Assembly (NCBI GenBank): GCA_002483085.1
Contig: DLHF01000072.1
Span: 79,123-143,122 of the forward strand
Source: Ignavibacteria bacterium UBA7675
GTDB lineage: Bacteria > Bacteroidota > Ignavibacteria > Kapaibacteriales > UB7675
Length of the DNA: 64,000 nt
Direction: 5' to 3'
Part shown: positions 1-8,652 of the stretch, piece by piece
Numbering within the stretch: the first letter of the stretch is position 1
Layout of the letters: every line of letters starts with the position of its first letter
Translations under genes and position numbers: made by a program
The notes under the pieces: model-generated
Seen by the model: only the letters and a program-made list of their open reading frames with translations
The model's database searches: none
Told to the model about the DNA's origin: nothing

Positions 1-128
1 GTCGTCCGGATAATAATACCATTCACCGGGACAGGCGTGTTGTTGGTTAGGAAATACGCCTGTGCGTCTGTTGTCGTACCGACAACTGCAAAAAGAATAG
101 CGCACAAAATACCTACAAGCAGTTTCAT
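1..128 (-). CDS. Small secreted protein, 5' part only (C-terminus beyond window)
   Basis: The first 42 codons are visible; the gene runs off the left edge. The translation begins MKLLVGILCAILFAV and has a hydrophobic core followed by TTTDAQA, a typical Sec signal peptide with cleavage expected after AQA. The visible part is nearly identical to the N-terminus of the gene at 642-962 (same signal peptide, then a similar FLTNNTPVPVNG segment), so the two are paralogues. The ATG at 126-128 is preceded on the minus strand by a purine-rich GGGGAGAT that can serve as ribosome binding site. Function is unknown. It belongs to a tandem duplication described separately. Confidence 0.75.
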   Translation of the reverse strand, partial: MKLLVGILCAILFAVVGTTTDAQAYFLTNNTPVPVNGIIIRT

Positions 129-641
129 ATGATCTCCCCGAAACGATGGAAAAACAATTAATAAATAAACACCATCTATTGGTGTAGCGACTGCACAATG
201 CCGATGTACAAAGAGGCGGCACCGCATTGTTTCTACAGGTAACGCCTTTGCCCTTTACAAAGCATTATCAGATATCCACGAACAGGGCTTGGCACATCAT
301 ACCCCAGAAGTCTCTAACTTGATTGCTGCACGGTGCAGGTGTAGCCGCAAGCGCAAGTAGTCCTTGAATATGGGCTTATCCGTTATCAAGTGATCCAGCA
401 GTATTTTCTGCTGTACCTTCTCCACTTGGCATCAGAAGTCTCTGATGCCAATAATCCAACTATATATAAATACCACTCATACCATAAGTGCCGCAGCTTA
501 CTCCCCTGTCGCGGCCCTTACTATACTAATAGTGCATGTACGAACCTCACAGCATGCTGTCTACCAGGAGGTGCAGGAATCATGTGATTGCCGCAGAATA
601 CTATTACAACTTTGCAACTGCGTAAATGTCCATATCGCAGC
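129..641. repeat. Intergenic part of a diverged tandem duplication, copy 1
   Basis: No convincing gene lies here. Bases 129-207 resemble 963-1044 (both are upstream of paralogous signal-peptide genes, with the shared block CAATGCCGATGT), and 416-511 resemble 1046-1141 (shared blocks CCTTCTCC, CTCATACCATA and CCCCTG). In copy 2 these blocks are contiguous. In copy 1 they are separated by about 208 bp (208-415) with no counterpart, so copy 1 carries an insertion or copy 2 a deletion. The short reading frames in this stretch have no coding signature. Confidence 0.6.
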
Positions 642-962
642 CTACCAAAATGTAGCACCGGTGGAGGTTACCGTAACACCATTCGGCGGATTAGGCGGAG
701 GCACAGGACCCGAATAGCCTACGGGAAAGAACATCCCGCTGTACAGGATACCTCCCACGTTACAACTAGTCGGAATGGGAACGTTAATTGAGCTAGGCCC
801 CGGGGGAAGGTTAAAAACCCCAAATATACCGCAGCTCGTCCGGATCTGAATGCCATTCACTGGCGCCGATGTGCTGTTGGTAAGGAGGTACGCATGTGCG
901 TCTGTTGTTGTACCAACAACTGTAAAAAGAACAGCACACAAAATGCCTACAAGCAGTTTCAT
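642..962 (-). CDS. Small secreted proline-rich protein (paralogue of the gene at 1-128)
   Basis: Encodes 106 residues. The start at 962 is chosen because it places a clean Sec signal peptide at the N-terminus (MKLLVGILCAVLF...TTTDAHA, about 24 residues) and follows a GGGGAAAT ribosome binding site. An upstream in-frame start would add 31 residues before the signal. The mature part is about 80 residues with two cysteines (near 44 and 68, possibly a disulfide) and a proline/glycine-rich stretch ending VPPPNPPNG near the C-terminus. It has no transmembrane segment besides the signal and no lipobox. I recognise no family. The paralogue at the left edge suggests a small repeated gene family that may continue outside the window. 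Confidence 0.7.
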   Translation of the reverse strand: MKLLVGILCAVLFTVVGTTTDAHAYLLTNSTSAPVNGIQIRTSCGIFGVFNLPPGPSSINVPIPTSCNVGGILYSGMFFPVGYSGPVPPPNPPNGVTVTSTGATFW

Positions 963-1402
963 ATTATTTCCCCGATAGGATAAAAAAAGGTTTATGAACA
1001 TGCCACTATCAATTATTAGTGTGGCAACTATGCAATGCCGATGTTCCTTCTCCAAATGGTATCGGAAGACCCCAATACCAATATTCCAACTCCATATAAA
1101 TATCTCTCATACCATAGACACGGCAACGCATTCCCCTGCCGTAGTTGTCGGTACACTGCTGCTGTGCGACAACTACCCTTTCCCGTACCAAATTACAGAG
1201 CACCGCAGCAAATTGATATAGGAGCATGGCGGATTCGGAAGTAAGAAGATCACCGTTTTAGCAGTAGGAAATTGTCCGATATGCCTATCGGAAAATTCTT
1301 ACTCTTCAGTCTTTAACATCAGCTTTTTAGCTACGCTCCGGAACGAACTCGCAAGAAGCTGTGTTATAGCCACGGATTTCCAACAACATCCCAGTGAGAG
1401 TT
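963..1402. repeat. Intergenic part of the tandem duplication, copy 2, and crtI leader
   Basis: Bases 963-1141 match, with many substitutions, two separate blocks of copy 1 (129-207 and 416-511). From about 1142 to the crtI start I see no similarity to copy 1 and no gene. The divergent promoters of the minus-strand small gene and of crtI must lie here, but no exact promoter match could be assigned. Confidence 0.5.
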
Positions 1403-2932
1403 ATGCACAGTATTGCAGTAGTAGGTTCGGGGTTTGGCGGTCTGGCAGCAGCTATACGACTTCAAGCCCGGGGATTTCAGGTGACAATTTTCGAGAAAAA
1501 TGAGCGCGTAGGTGGCCATGCGTCGCAGCTCGTAAAGAATGGCTATACATTCGACATGGGCCCTTCGCTTATTACTGCTCCCGATATTATTCGCAGTGTG
1601 TTTGCAAGCGCGGGGCGGCGCATGGAGGACTACCTCGATCTTATACCATTAGACCCGTACTACCGCATTTACTTCCACGACGGTACGTTTATCGACTACA
1701 CAGGCGACGCCGATAGAATGAAGCAAGCAATGGCGCAGTTCCATCCTGGCGATGCTGCTGCCTACGACCAGTTCATGGCCCACACTCGCAAGATTTACGA
1801 CGCCGTTATTACCGATGGCCTAGGAGCTACGCCGTTTATGGACCTTGGTACAATGGCGAGCTTTCTGCCAAAAGCGCTTCGTCTGGGAGCTCTCAAACCC
1901 GCCTACTCATTTGTAAAAAAATATTTTAAGGATGCACGCCACCGCTTCTGCTTCTCTTTTCATCCGCTGTTTATAGGTGGCAATCCTTTCCGCGCTCCGT
2001 CGGTGTACCTGATGATACCGTATTTAGAAAAAGCAGGCGGAGTGTGGTTTACCACCGGCGGTATGTACTCGCTCGTGCAAGCGTTCCAGCGCTTATTTAC
2101 AGAGCTCGGCGGCACTATCAAAACATCATCGGAAATACAACGCATACTCGTGAGCAATGGCCGTGCATGTGGTGTAGAAACAATATCGGGCGAACAATTC
2201 GCCTCCGATGCCGTGATTTCCAATGCCGATATTGTCCATACCTACAGCGATCTCATCGCTCCGGAACAGCGCCGTAAATGGTCGGATCGGCGCCTGCATT
2301 CTACTAAGTATTCCATGAGCGCCTTCCTGCTGTACATCGGCGTAAAAAAACAATACCCGCAGTTGCTCCACCATACGCTGATACTCTCAGAGCGATACCG
2401 CGAGCTCGTGTACGATATATTCGACCGGCACATTCTGCCCGAGGATTTCTCCATGTACCTGCACGTGCCTACTCGCACCGATCCGGCAATGGCGCCGCCC
2501 GGCTGCGAAAGCATGTACGTACTAGTACCAGTTGCCAATCTCGCGTCGGGAACAAATTGGGAAACGACAAAACACACCTATGGCGAGCGTCTGCTCGACT
2601 TTCTGGAAAAAGATTTTGGCATGGAAGACCTGCGCGCAAACATCGAAGTGTTGGAACTATTTACGCCCGATGATTTCCGCACAGAGCGCAATTCCTTCCT
2701 CGGCAGCGCATGGGGCGTAGAGCCGCATTTACTGCAAACTGCTTATTTCCGACCGCACAATCGCAGTGAAGATATCGAGCGCCTGTACTTTGTGGGAGCA
2801 GGCACTCATCCCGGCGCAGGAGTTCCGGGCGTGCTTCTTACTGCCGAAGCGACAGAAAAGGTACTGCTCAGCGATTTTGCCGCACACGCAGGAATTCCGG
2901 CTTCATCGGTCGGAGCAGAAAAAGCGAGATAA
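1403..2932 (+). CDS. crtI: Phytoene desaturase CrtI
   Basis: Encodes 509 residues, the usual length for bacterial CrtI, which converts phytoene by successive FAD-dependent dehydrogenations to neurosporene or lycopene at the inner membrane. The N-terminus carries the dinucleotide-binding fingerprint GSGFGGLAAAIRL with the acidic end of the second strand (FEKNERVGGH). The C-terminus carries the phytoene-desaturase signature GAGTHPGAGVPGVLLTAEA. I chose the ATG at 1403 because it puts the FAD motif at the usual distance; an in-frame GTG at 1394 would add three residues. crtB follows 235 bp downstream, separated by a dispersed repeat. The number of desaturation steps cannot be read from sequence. 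Confidence 0.93.
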   Translation: MHSIAVVGSGFGGLAAAIRLQARGFQVTIFEKNERVGGHASQLVKNGYTFDMGPSLITAPDIIRSVFASAGRRMEDYLDLIPLDPYYRIYFHDGTFIDYTGDADRMKQAMAQFHPGDAAAYDQFMAHTRKIYDAVITDGLGATPFMDLGTMASFLPKALRLGALKPAYSFVKKYFKDARHRFCFSFHPLFIGGNPFRAPSVYLMIPYLEKAGGVWFTTGGMYSLVQAFQRLFTELGGTIKTSSEIQRILVSNGRACGVETISGEQFASDAVISNADIVHTYSDLIAPEQRRKWSDRRLHSTKYSMSAFLLYIGVKKQYPQLLHHTLILSERYRELVYDIFDRHILPEDFSMYLHVPTRTDPAMAPPGCESMYVLVPVANLASGTNWETTKHTYGERLLDFLEKDFGMEDLRANIEVLELFTPDDFRTERNSFLGSAWGVEPHLLQTAYFRPHNRSEDIERLYFVGAGTHPGAGVPGVLLTAEATEKVLLSDFAAHAGIPASSVGAEKAR

Positions 2933-3102
2933 GGCGCTTCGCTCTCCGTTCTGGCGCTTTGTCTCTGCACCGCGCAGCACCGCCGCCGCGTGGCCGCCCG
3001 GCCTCAACCGCATTACTTGGCGCCAGGCAGCCGGGCAACAGATAAGCGGGTCCTGCGACCGGTGACAGCGACCGGGCTCCCGGGCAAAAACGCCCGTGCC
3101 AT
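2933..3102 (+). repeat. Dispersed intergenic repeat, copy A
   Basis: This fills most of the crtI-crtB gap. It has the family core TGCGACCGGTGACAGCG at 3054-3070 and the second block ACGCCCGTGCC at 3090-3100, 19 bp later. A GC-rich block at 2963-2993 (CTGCACCGCGCAGCACCGCC...) matches copies D and E. The stretch between holds CCGGGCAAC, which it shares with copy G. Confidence 0.7.
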
Positions 3103-3167
3103 ATAGCTCAACATGTTTGATTGATAATTTCACAAGAAGCCATTAACGGTGTGTACTGGTAAATACT

Positions 3168-4085
3168 ATGCAATTCTGGAAAGAAGACCACTGTAAGCTC
3201 GACTTCGAGCACGCGCGCAGGCTGACGGCGTTCTACTCGCGCAGCTTTTACTTTTCGGCGTGTGTATTGCCGCGCAATGAACGCTGGGCAACGTTTGCTG
3301 TGTATGCTTTTTGCCGCTACAGCGACAACCTGATCGACAACCCTCGCGAACGCTCACAGCAAGAGCTCGTGCAGGAGCTCGACATGCTTGCCGAAGAGCT
3401 GCACACAGCCTACCGCACAGGCGAGTCGGAACACCCCATTGTACGGCCTTTTATTATTGCAGCTCGACGCTATGGCATTCCATTAGAATATCCGCTCGAC
3501 TTGATAAAAGGCGTGCAGATGGACCTTACGCACAAGCATTACGACACATTCGGCGAGCTCTCGGTGTTCTGCTATCGCGTGGCAGCAGTGGTAGGGCTGA
3601 TGATGACTCATGTGCTGGGCTACAGGCACGACTCCGCCTTCGACTATGCTGCACAGATGGGCATTGCTATGCAGCTTACGAATATCCTGCGCGATATCAG
3701 CGAAGACAAAGACCGAGGCAGAATTTATTTACCACGCGAGGAAATGCAGCAGTTTGGCGTCGCCATAGGAGATATTATAGGTGAACGTATGACACCGCAA
3801 CTGCGCGAACTCATGAAGTTCCAAGCAGAACGTGCCCACCAGTATTATGGCCAAGCGCAGGAAGGTATTGCTCTTCTGCCCGTCAATACACAATTTGCTA
3901 TCTATTCGGCGAGCAAGATATACAGAGGTATTCTGCACAGGCTTGAATTGCGCGACTACAATCCGTTTCTCGGGCGCGTTTTTGTATCGCAGAGCACCAA
4001 AGTTGGAATTCTTCTGCGCGAAGTTCTGCGCTCGAAAGCTTTGTCGCTCCAAGAGCGTCTACACGCGTTCTCGCCAGCCAGATAA
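3168..4085 (+). CDS. crtB: Phytoene synthase CrtB
   Basis: Encodes 305 residues of the squalene/phytoene synthase family, which condenses two geranylgeranyl diphosphates head-to-head into phytoene, the first committed carotenoid step. Both aspartate-rich Mg2+-diphosphate motifs are present: SDNLID at about 52-57 and the LRDISEDKDRGRIYLP region near 174-190. The N-terminal SRSFYFSACVLP segment is typical of the family. The start is the first ATG of the frame, without an obvious Shine-Dalgarno. It follows crtI on the same strand and is followed after 33 bp by a PlsC-like acyltransferase gene, so crtB and the acyltransferase are probably co-transcribed. Confidence 0.95.
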   Translation: MQFWKEDHCKLDFEHARRLTAFYSRSFYFSACVLPRNERWATFAVYAFCRYSDNLIDNPRERSQQELVQELDMLAEELHTAYRTGESEHPIVRPFIIAARRYGIPLEYPLDLIKGVQMDLTHKHYDTFGELSVFCYRVAAVVGLMMTHVLGYRHDSAFDYAAQMGIAMQLTNILRDISEDKDRGRIYLPREEMQQFGVAIGDIIGERMTPQLRELMKFQAERAHQYYGQAQEGIALLPVNTQFAIYSASKIYRGILHRLELRDYNPFLGRVFVSQSTKVGILLREVLRSKALSLQERLHAFSPAR

Positions 4086-4118
4086 CAAACGAGTGCGCGC
4101 ATTCTGCAACAAAAAACA

Positions 4119-4832
4119 ATGATGATACAGGCCCGACACAGCCGCACGGCAGAGCGTATTTTTGAAGTCTATCTACGCTCTCTGTTCCGCCGCCATTTCC
4201 ATTCGCTTGCTCTGCTGGGCGACATACCGGCTGTGCACAGCGAGCTGCCCGTCCTGCTGCTTCCTAACCACAGCACATGGTGGGACGGATTTTTTGCCTT
4301 TGCGCTGAATAAGCAGCTCTTCAAGCGGCCTTTTTACCTGATGATGCTCGAAGAGCAATTACAAAAGTATCGTTTTTTTACGCGGTTGGGTGCGTACTCC
4401 GTTCGCCCGGGCTCCCCGCGCTCAGTAGCCGAAACTCTTCAGTACACGGCTTCGGTACTCAGCGGGCAACCACCGCCGCTTGTGTGCATGTTTCCACAGG
4501 GCGAGCTTCTTCCTTCGCATATTCGACCGCTGGGATACCGCCGTGGTGCAGAGCACATACTCACACGTGCAAAGGCTCCCCTTACCATTGTCCCCCTGGC
4601 CATACGCTGTGAGTTTCTCGGCGAACAGCTTCCCGATGTTTTTTTCCTGTTTGGCTCTCCGCTTGTATGCAACGCTTCATCGGCGCCAAACGCCGAGCTT
4701 TTAGAAACAGTACAGCACAACCTGCTGGCCGACCTCCAACAACGCATCATTGCAGGCGAACGGGGGCACACTCTGCTCAAGGGTGGTGTATCAATCAACA
4801 GCGTTGTCGACGTGCTGCGCCGAAAAAAGTAA
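4119..4832 (+). CDS. PlsC-family acyltransferase, possibly acting on a carotenoid
   Basis: Encodes 237 residues. The catalytic NHSTWWDG (NHxxxxD block I) lies near residue 50 and FPQGE (block III) near 126, so this is a glycerolipid-type acyltransferase using acyl-CoA or acyl-ACP. Its position, 33 bp behind crtB, suggests a carotenoid or carotenoid-glycoside acceptor, as for the CruD-type acyltransferases of green sulfur bacteria. That assignment rests on context only, and no carotenoid glycosyltransferase (CruC-like) is in the window. 1-acyl-glycerol-3-phosphate acylation is the alternative. Start at ATG 4119, or the adjacent ATG 4122. Confidence 0.8.
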   Translation: MMIQARHSRTAERIFEVYLRSLFRRHFHSLALLGDIPAVHSELPVLLLPNHSTWWDGFFAFALNKQLFKRPFYLMMLEEQLQKYRFFTRLGAYSVRPGSPRSVAETLQYTASVLSGQPPPLVCMFPQGELLPSHIRPLGYRRGAEHILTRAKAPLTIVPLAIRCEFLGEQLPDVFFLFGSPLVCNASSAPNAELLETVQHNLLADLQQRIIAGERGHTLLKGGVSINSVVDVLRRKK

Positions 4833-4908
4833 CATCGCGCATTGCAATGTTTCCGCTGCCCAACGTATTTTCCGCTCCCAACACTGATGTATCACAAGAA
4901 CAACAACA

Positions 4909-5565
4909 ATGAAAGCTGTTATTTTTGACATGGACGGTGTGCTGGTCGACAGCGAGCCTTTGTATATCAGCATGAACCAAAAGTTCTTCCGCGAGCTCGG
5001 TGCCGATATTTCGATGGAAGAACACCAGGCATTTGTTGGTATTTCCGCCGTCGCTATGTGGAGCTTCATCCGCGAAAAATTTGCGCTCTCTGCTACTGTG
5101 GAGGAACTGGTTCACAGAGAAAAAGAATTGAAATTTCAGCTTCTACAAGAATCGAATCTGCAAGCGATAGAAGGCACACCCGAACTACTGGCAGTTCTGC
5201 GCGACAGCGGTGTTCCTCTCGCTCTTGGCACTTCTTCTCTGAGAAAAAACGCCGATCTGATACTCGGCACCATTGGTCTGCTGCCATACTTTGATGTACG
5301 AACAACAGGCGAAGAGATAAAGCGCGGCAAACCCAATCCCGATGTATTCCTGCTGGCTGCCGAAAAGATGAACCGAGCTCCACAGGAGTGTATTGTTGTC
5401 GAAGATTCGGCAAATGGAGTAAAGGCCGCAAAAGCCGCAGGAATGATATGTATAGCTTTTCGCAATCCCAACTCTGGCTATCAGGATATCAGCGCTGCGG
5501 ATTATATCGTGGAGGATTTTGGCAGCCGCACAAGAGAGTTTATTACAAGGTTGTGTGCCCGTTAA
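4909..5565 (+). CDS. HAD-superfamily phosphatase, beta-phosphoglucomutase-like subfamily
   Basis: Encodes 218 residues with all four HAD motifs. Motif I is FDMDGVLVDS (nucleophile Asp7, acid/base Asp9), motif II is LGTSS, motif III is the lysine of RGKPNPD, and motif IV is VVEDSANGVKAAKAAGM. The cap lies between motifs I and II, as in subfamily IA (phosphoglycolate phosphatase, beta-phosphoglucomutase, sugar-phosphatase). The substrate cannot be assigned. It sits 76 bp behind the acyltransferase on the same strand and may be the last gene of the crtB transcript. It has no clear terminator of its own: the hairpin downstream has its T-run in the opposite direction. Confidence 0.88.
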   Translation: MKAVIFDMDGVLVDSEPLYISMNQKFFRELGADISMEEHQAFVGISAVAMWSFIREKFALSATVEELVHREKELKFQLLQESNLQAIEGTPELLAVLRDSGVPLALGTSSLRKNADLILGTIGLLPYFDVRTTGEEIKRGKPNPDVFLLAAEKMNRAPQECIVVEDSANGVKAAKAAGMICIAFRNPNSGYQDISAADYIVEDFGSRTREFITRLCAR

Positions 5566-5654
5566 ACCAGCCCAGCGCCGTGCATTGATAGAAAGAGCAG
5601 AACTACTCAGCGTTGCCCCGGTGCGTTTACCAATCTATTATTTCGTCCAACCAA

Positions 5655-5680
5655 CAAAAAAAGCCCGCTCTGAGGCGGGC
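5655..5680 (-). terminator. Rho-independent terminator of the speY-like gene
   Basis: Read on the minus strand, a perfect 6-bp GC stem (GCCCGC/GCGGGC, plus-strand 5663-5668 and 5675-5680) with a 6-nt loop is followed directly by seven T residues. It starts about 25 bp after the stop of the minus-strand gene ending at 5706. Confidence 0.85.
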
Positions 5681-5705
5681 CGTATAAACCTATTACGACA
5701 GCACA

Positions 5706-6680
5706 TTACCAGCCGAGCAACCACGCAAAAATCAGCGGTGCTACAATAGTAGCGTCCGACTCAATCACGAATTTTGGCGTGTTGATGTCGAGCTTACCCC
5801 ACGTAATTTTTTCGTTGGGCACAGCGCCAGAGTACGAGCCATAGCTCGTTGTCGAGTCGGAAATCTGGCAAAAGTAGCTCCAGAACGGCACATCGTGCAT
5901 TTCCATATCTTGATACAGCATCGGCACCACGCAGATCGGGAAATCGCCTGCAATACCGCCGCCTATCTGGAAAAAGCCAATGCCCTTGCCACCGGAGTTT
6001 TTCGTGTAGTAGTCGGCCAGCCACACCATGTACTCAATACCGCTTTTCATGGTCGAGGGCAGAAGCTCGCCCTTGATACAGTACGAAGCAAAAATATTAC
6101 CCATTGTGGAGTCTTCCCAGCCCGGGCAGATAATCGGCAGATTGCGCTCGGCAGCGGCAATCATCCAGCTATCCTTTGGGTCGATCTCGTAATATTGCTC
6201 CATCTCGCCGGAAAGCAGCATTTTGTACATGTATTCGTGCGGTAAATACCGCTCGCCACTGTCGTTGGCCTGCTTCCACAATTTGAAAATGTGCTTCTGT
6301 ATGCGGCGGAAAGCTTCTTCCTCCGGAATACAAGTGTCGGTAACGCGGTTAAAGCCGTTTTCCAGCAGTTCCCACTCATCTTGTGGGCTCAAGTCGCGGT
6401 AGTGCGGCACGCGCTTGTAGTGCGAATGCGCTACAAGGTTCATAATATCTTCTTCGAGGTTAGCGCCGGTGCACGAGATAATGTCCACCTTGCCCTGCCG
6501 GATCATTTCGGCAAGCGATTTGCCGAGCTCGGCTGTGCTCATTGCGCCCGCAAGCGTTACCATCATCTTACCGCCTTCGGCCAGATGCGTTTCGTAGCCT
6601 TTCGCTGCATCGACAAGTGCCGCTGCATTGAAGTGCTTGTAATGATGTTCGATAAACTGGGAGATCGGTCCTCTGGTCAT
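5706..6680 (-). CDS. speY: Deoxyhypusine synthase-like protein
   Basis: Encodes 324 residues, matching the bacterial deoxyhypusine-synthase-like family. It contains the active-site lysine environment ITWGKLD near the C-terminus, the NAD-binding stretch LAGAMSTAELGKSLAEMI, SCTGANLEEDI, and the GGGIAGDFP/SDSTTSYGSYSGA segments. In eukaryotes and archaea the enzyme transfers the aminobutyl group of spermidine to eIF5A. Bacteria have no eIF5A, so the bacterial homologues are thought to act in polyamine metabolism, such as homospermidine-type synthesis; the substrate here is inference. It is a single-gene unit, with a Bacteroidota-type promoter upstream and a strong terminator downstream, and lies opposite to the flanking carotenoid genes. 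Confidence 0.9.
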   Translation of the reverse strand: MTRGPISQFIEHHYKHFNAAALVDAAKGYETHLAEGGKMMVTLAGAMSTAELGKSLAEMIRQGKVDIISCTGANLEEDIMNLVAHSHYKRVPHYRDLSPQDEWELLENGFNRVTDTCIPEEEAFRRIQKHIFKLWKQANDSGERYLPHEYMYKMLLSGEMEQYYEIDPKDSWMIAAAERNLPIICPGWEDSTMGNIFASYCIKGELLPSTMKSGIEYMVWLADYYTKNSGGKGIGFFQIGGGIAGDFPICVVPMLYQDMEMHDVPFWSYFCQISDSTTSYGSYSGAVPNEKITWGKLDINTPKFVIESDATIVAPLIFAWLLGW

Positions 6681-6743
6681 TGCAGTTCGTAGGATAACAA
6701 TGCAATAAGAGCGCGCGGCTTACACCGGCGGCGGATTAAGCTG

Positions 6744-6774
6744 CAAAATTACGCCCGAAAATGTTCCTCCCAAA
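6744..6774 (-). promoter_or_regulatory. Bacteroidota-type promoter for the speY-like gene
   Basis: On the minus strand, TTTG (6771-6774) is followed after 19 bp by TAATTTTG (6744-6751). This matches the -33 TTTG and -7 TAnnTTTG consensus of Bacteroidota housekeeping promoters exactly. It lies about 65 bp upstream of the start codon at 6680. Confidence 0.6.
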
Positions 6775-6790
6775 GAAGAATCGCTGATAG

Positions 6791-6870
6791 GTGGCACAGC
6801 CGTCTTTGCGGCGCACGGCGCGGCGCTGTCACCGGTCGCACAATCGGAGCGTGAAGTTCGCCCTTCTGCG
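6791..6870 (-). repeat. Dispersed intergenic repeat, copy B
   Basis: Lies in the 325-bp divergent gap between the speY-like gene and the methyltransferase. On the minus strand it shows the exact core TGCGACCGGTGACAGCG (plus-strand 6824-6840) and a variant second block ACGGCTGTGCCAC (6791-6803), 20 bp later. The rest of the gap holds the speY promoter and the leader of the methyltransferase. Confidence 0.6.
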
Positions 6871-7005
6871 CCCTGCTGATGTTCTGCATTCCCCTATAGC
6901 TCGTTGCCAATACTTCCGCCCCACTCCGCATTACATCACCACTCCGCTTGGCTCAGTCGCCACCTTTTTGCACTTTTGTAGCACTTTTTCCTCTATGGAG
7001 CATTT

Positions 7006-7770
7006 ATGACAGCAACAGGACAACACTTCAAAGACCTCTTTTCCCGGCAGTCGGCAGTGTACAGGCAGGCTCGCCCGGGCTATCCAGATAGCCTGTTTCG
7101 CTGGCTGGCCTCACTCGTACCAAAAGACGCTACCCTGTGGGACTGTGCTACGGGCAATGGGCAAGCTGCGGTATCGCTTGCTCAATATTTCCCACATATT
7201 ATCGCTACTGATGCCAGCGAGGAGCAGATACGCAATGCTGTGGCTCACAACCGCATCAGCTATCGCGTCGCTCCTGCCGAACACAGCGGCCTACCCGATA
7301 GCTCCGTAGACCTTATCACCGTGGCCACCGCCGCGCACTGGTTCAACCACGACGCTTTTTACCAAGAGGTACACCGCGTGCTGAAGCCCGGTGGCGTGCT
7401 CGCACTCTGGACATACCACAGCACTACTATTGCGCCCGATATCGACGCCGTTGTAGCTCGCTACGAAACAGGCATATTAGATGGCTACTGGGCCAAAGAA
7501 ATACGGCATGTAGCCAATCGCTATACAACGCTCCCCTTTCCGTTTCCCCTGATAGATACACCTGTGCTACAAAGCCAGGTACTTTGGACATTAGAACAAC
7601 TGGCGGGATTCTTCATGAGCTGGTCGGCTACACAACACTATATAGCTCTCAACCGCTCAAACCCCCTCGATCTTATAATGCCCGCGCTGCAAAGCGTGTG
7701 GGGCGACCCCAGCCAGAAACGCGATGTGGCTTGGAATTTGGCGATCAAAGCAGGACGAAAACTGCCATAA
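7006..7770 (+). CDS. Class I SAM-dependent methyltransferase
   Basis: Encodes 254 residues. The SAM-binding motif I is LWDCATGNGQAAVSLA, with an acidic post-I residue in IIATDASEEQ, then DLITVATAAHWFNHDAFYQEVHRVLKPGGVLALW. This is the layout of Methyltransf_11/UbiE-like enzymes of the family often annotated as trans-aconitate or small-molecule methyltransferases (yeast Tmt1/Crg1-like). The length fits the family and no membrane segment is seen. The substrate is unknown. A role in carotenoid tailoring is possible from position but has no direct support. The start is an ATG without a clear Shine-Dalgarno. Confidence 0.85.
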   Translation: MTATGQHFKDLFSRQSAVYRQARPGYPDSLFRWLASLVPKDATLWDCATGNGQAAVSLAQYFPHIIATDASEEQIRNAVAHNRISYRVAPAEHSGLPDSSVDLITVATAAHWFNHDAFYQEVHRVLKPGGVLALWTYHSTTIAPDIDAVVARYETGILDGYWAKEIRHVANRYTTLPFPFPLIDTPVLQSQVLWTLEQLAGFFMSWSATQHYIALNRSNPLDLIMPALQSVWGDPSQKRDVAWNLAIKAGRKLP

Positions 7771-7956
7771 TTCTCTCCAAACGGGAACCAGATGCACAAG
7801 GGCTGTTGTTTTTGGTGCTTCTCTGCTATCGGGAACAATTCACAGTCTACAGGCCGTTTGAGGAATAAAGCTACAGAGACGAGGAGCTCAGATCGAGCAG
7901 CTCAATGTAGCTGGGCGGGTAACAGCGGCAGCGCACAATGCTGTACAGAAGGAATG

Positions 7957-8652
7957 ATGAATACTTATAGGATAAAACTACTTGCGTTGTATCTGTTGCT
8001 CATAGCGGGGGGATTGTGGCATGTGCTGCATGTATTTCAGCATACAATGCAGGTGCTCGCTGTTCCGATGATCGTTGGTATCAGCCTGTGGCTTGCCTAC
8101 GAATACTGGCATTTATACGCTCTTCCTCTGCTTATCGACACTCAATCACCGCGCCTGCGACAGAGGAATTTTGCGCTGTGGTGCATAGGCGTAGTAGCAG
8201 CGGGAATTGGCGTAGAAGCCCTTGGCGTGCGCACCGGCTTGGTATTTGGGCACTACGAGTATGGCAGTCTCCTTGCGCCGTTCATAGGCCCGGTGCCGCT
8301 GGCCATTGGTTTTGCTTGGCTTGGCATGATGCTGTGCTCTGTTGCCATTGTCACCCGCTCAACACCGCGCTCCCTGCGCCTCAACCCATTTGCCGGTGCG
8401 CTGATGACCGCTCTGTTTATGATGATTTTTGACGTTCTGATGGAGCCCGCAGCAATAGCTCTCGGCTATTGGCACTGGTTTGGCGAAAGCATCCCGCTAC
8501 AAAATTATATCGCCTGGTTTGGCGTGAGCTTTGTCTTTGCCTACATAGGCTTTCGGCTCCAATTGTTCGCAGGAAAAGCCCCGCTTGTAGCTCTCCACGC
8601 CTATTTTGCACAGGCATTGTACTTTGCGCTTGTAGCCATAGGAGCCTCATGA
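7957..8652 (+). CDS. cruF: CruF/DUF422-family carotenoid biosynthesis membrane protein (probable 1',2'-hydratase)
   Basis: Encodes 231 residues with about seven hydrophobic helices. The sequence fits the carotenoid-biosynthesis DUF422 family: GVEALGVRTGLVFGHYEY, PFIGPVPLAIGFAWLGMM, the acidic DVLMEPAAIALGYWHW, and IPLQNYIAWF. Members include CruF, which hydrates the 1',2' double bond of an acyclic psi end, and archaeal bisanhydrobacterioruberin hydratase. I start it at ATG 7957 behind an AGAAGGA Shine-Dalgarno; ATG 7954 is also in frame. Its stop overlaps the start of crtW in ATGA, so the two are translationally coupled, which supports the carotenoid role. The exact substrate is inference. 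Confidence 0.85.
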   Translation: MNTYRIKLLALYLLLIAGGLWHVLHVFQHTMQVLAVPMIVGISLWLAYEYWHLYALPLLIDTQSPRLRQRNFALWCIGVVAAGIGVEALGVRTGLVFGHYEYGSLLAPFIGPVPLAIGFAWLGMMLCSVAIVTRSTPRSLRLNPFAGALMTALFMMIFDVLMEPAAIALGYWHWFGESIPLQNYIAWFGVSFVFAYIGFRLQLFAGKAPLVALHAYFAQALYFALVAIGAS

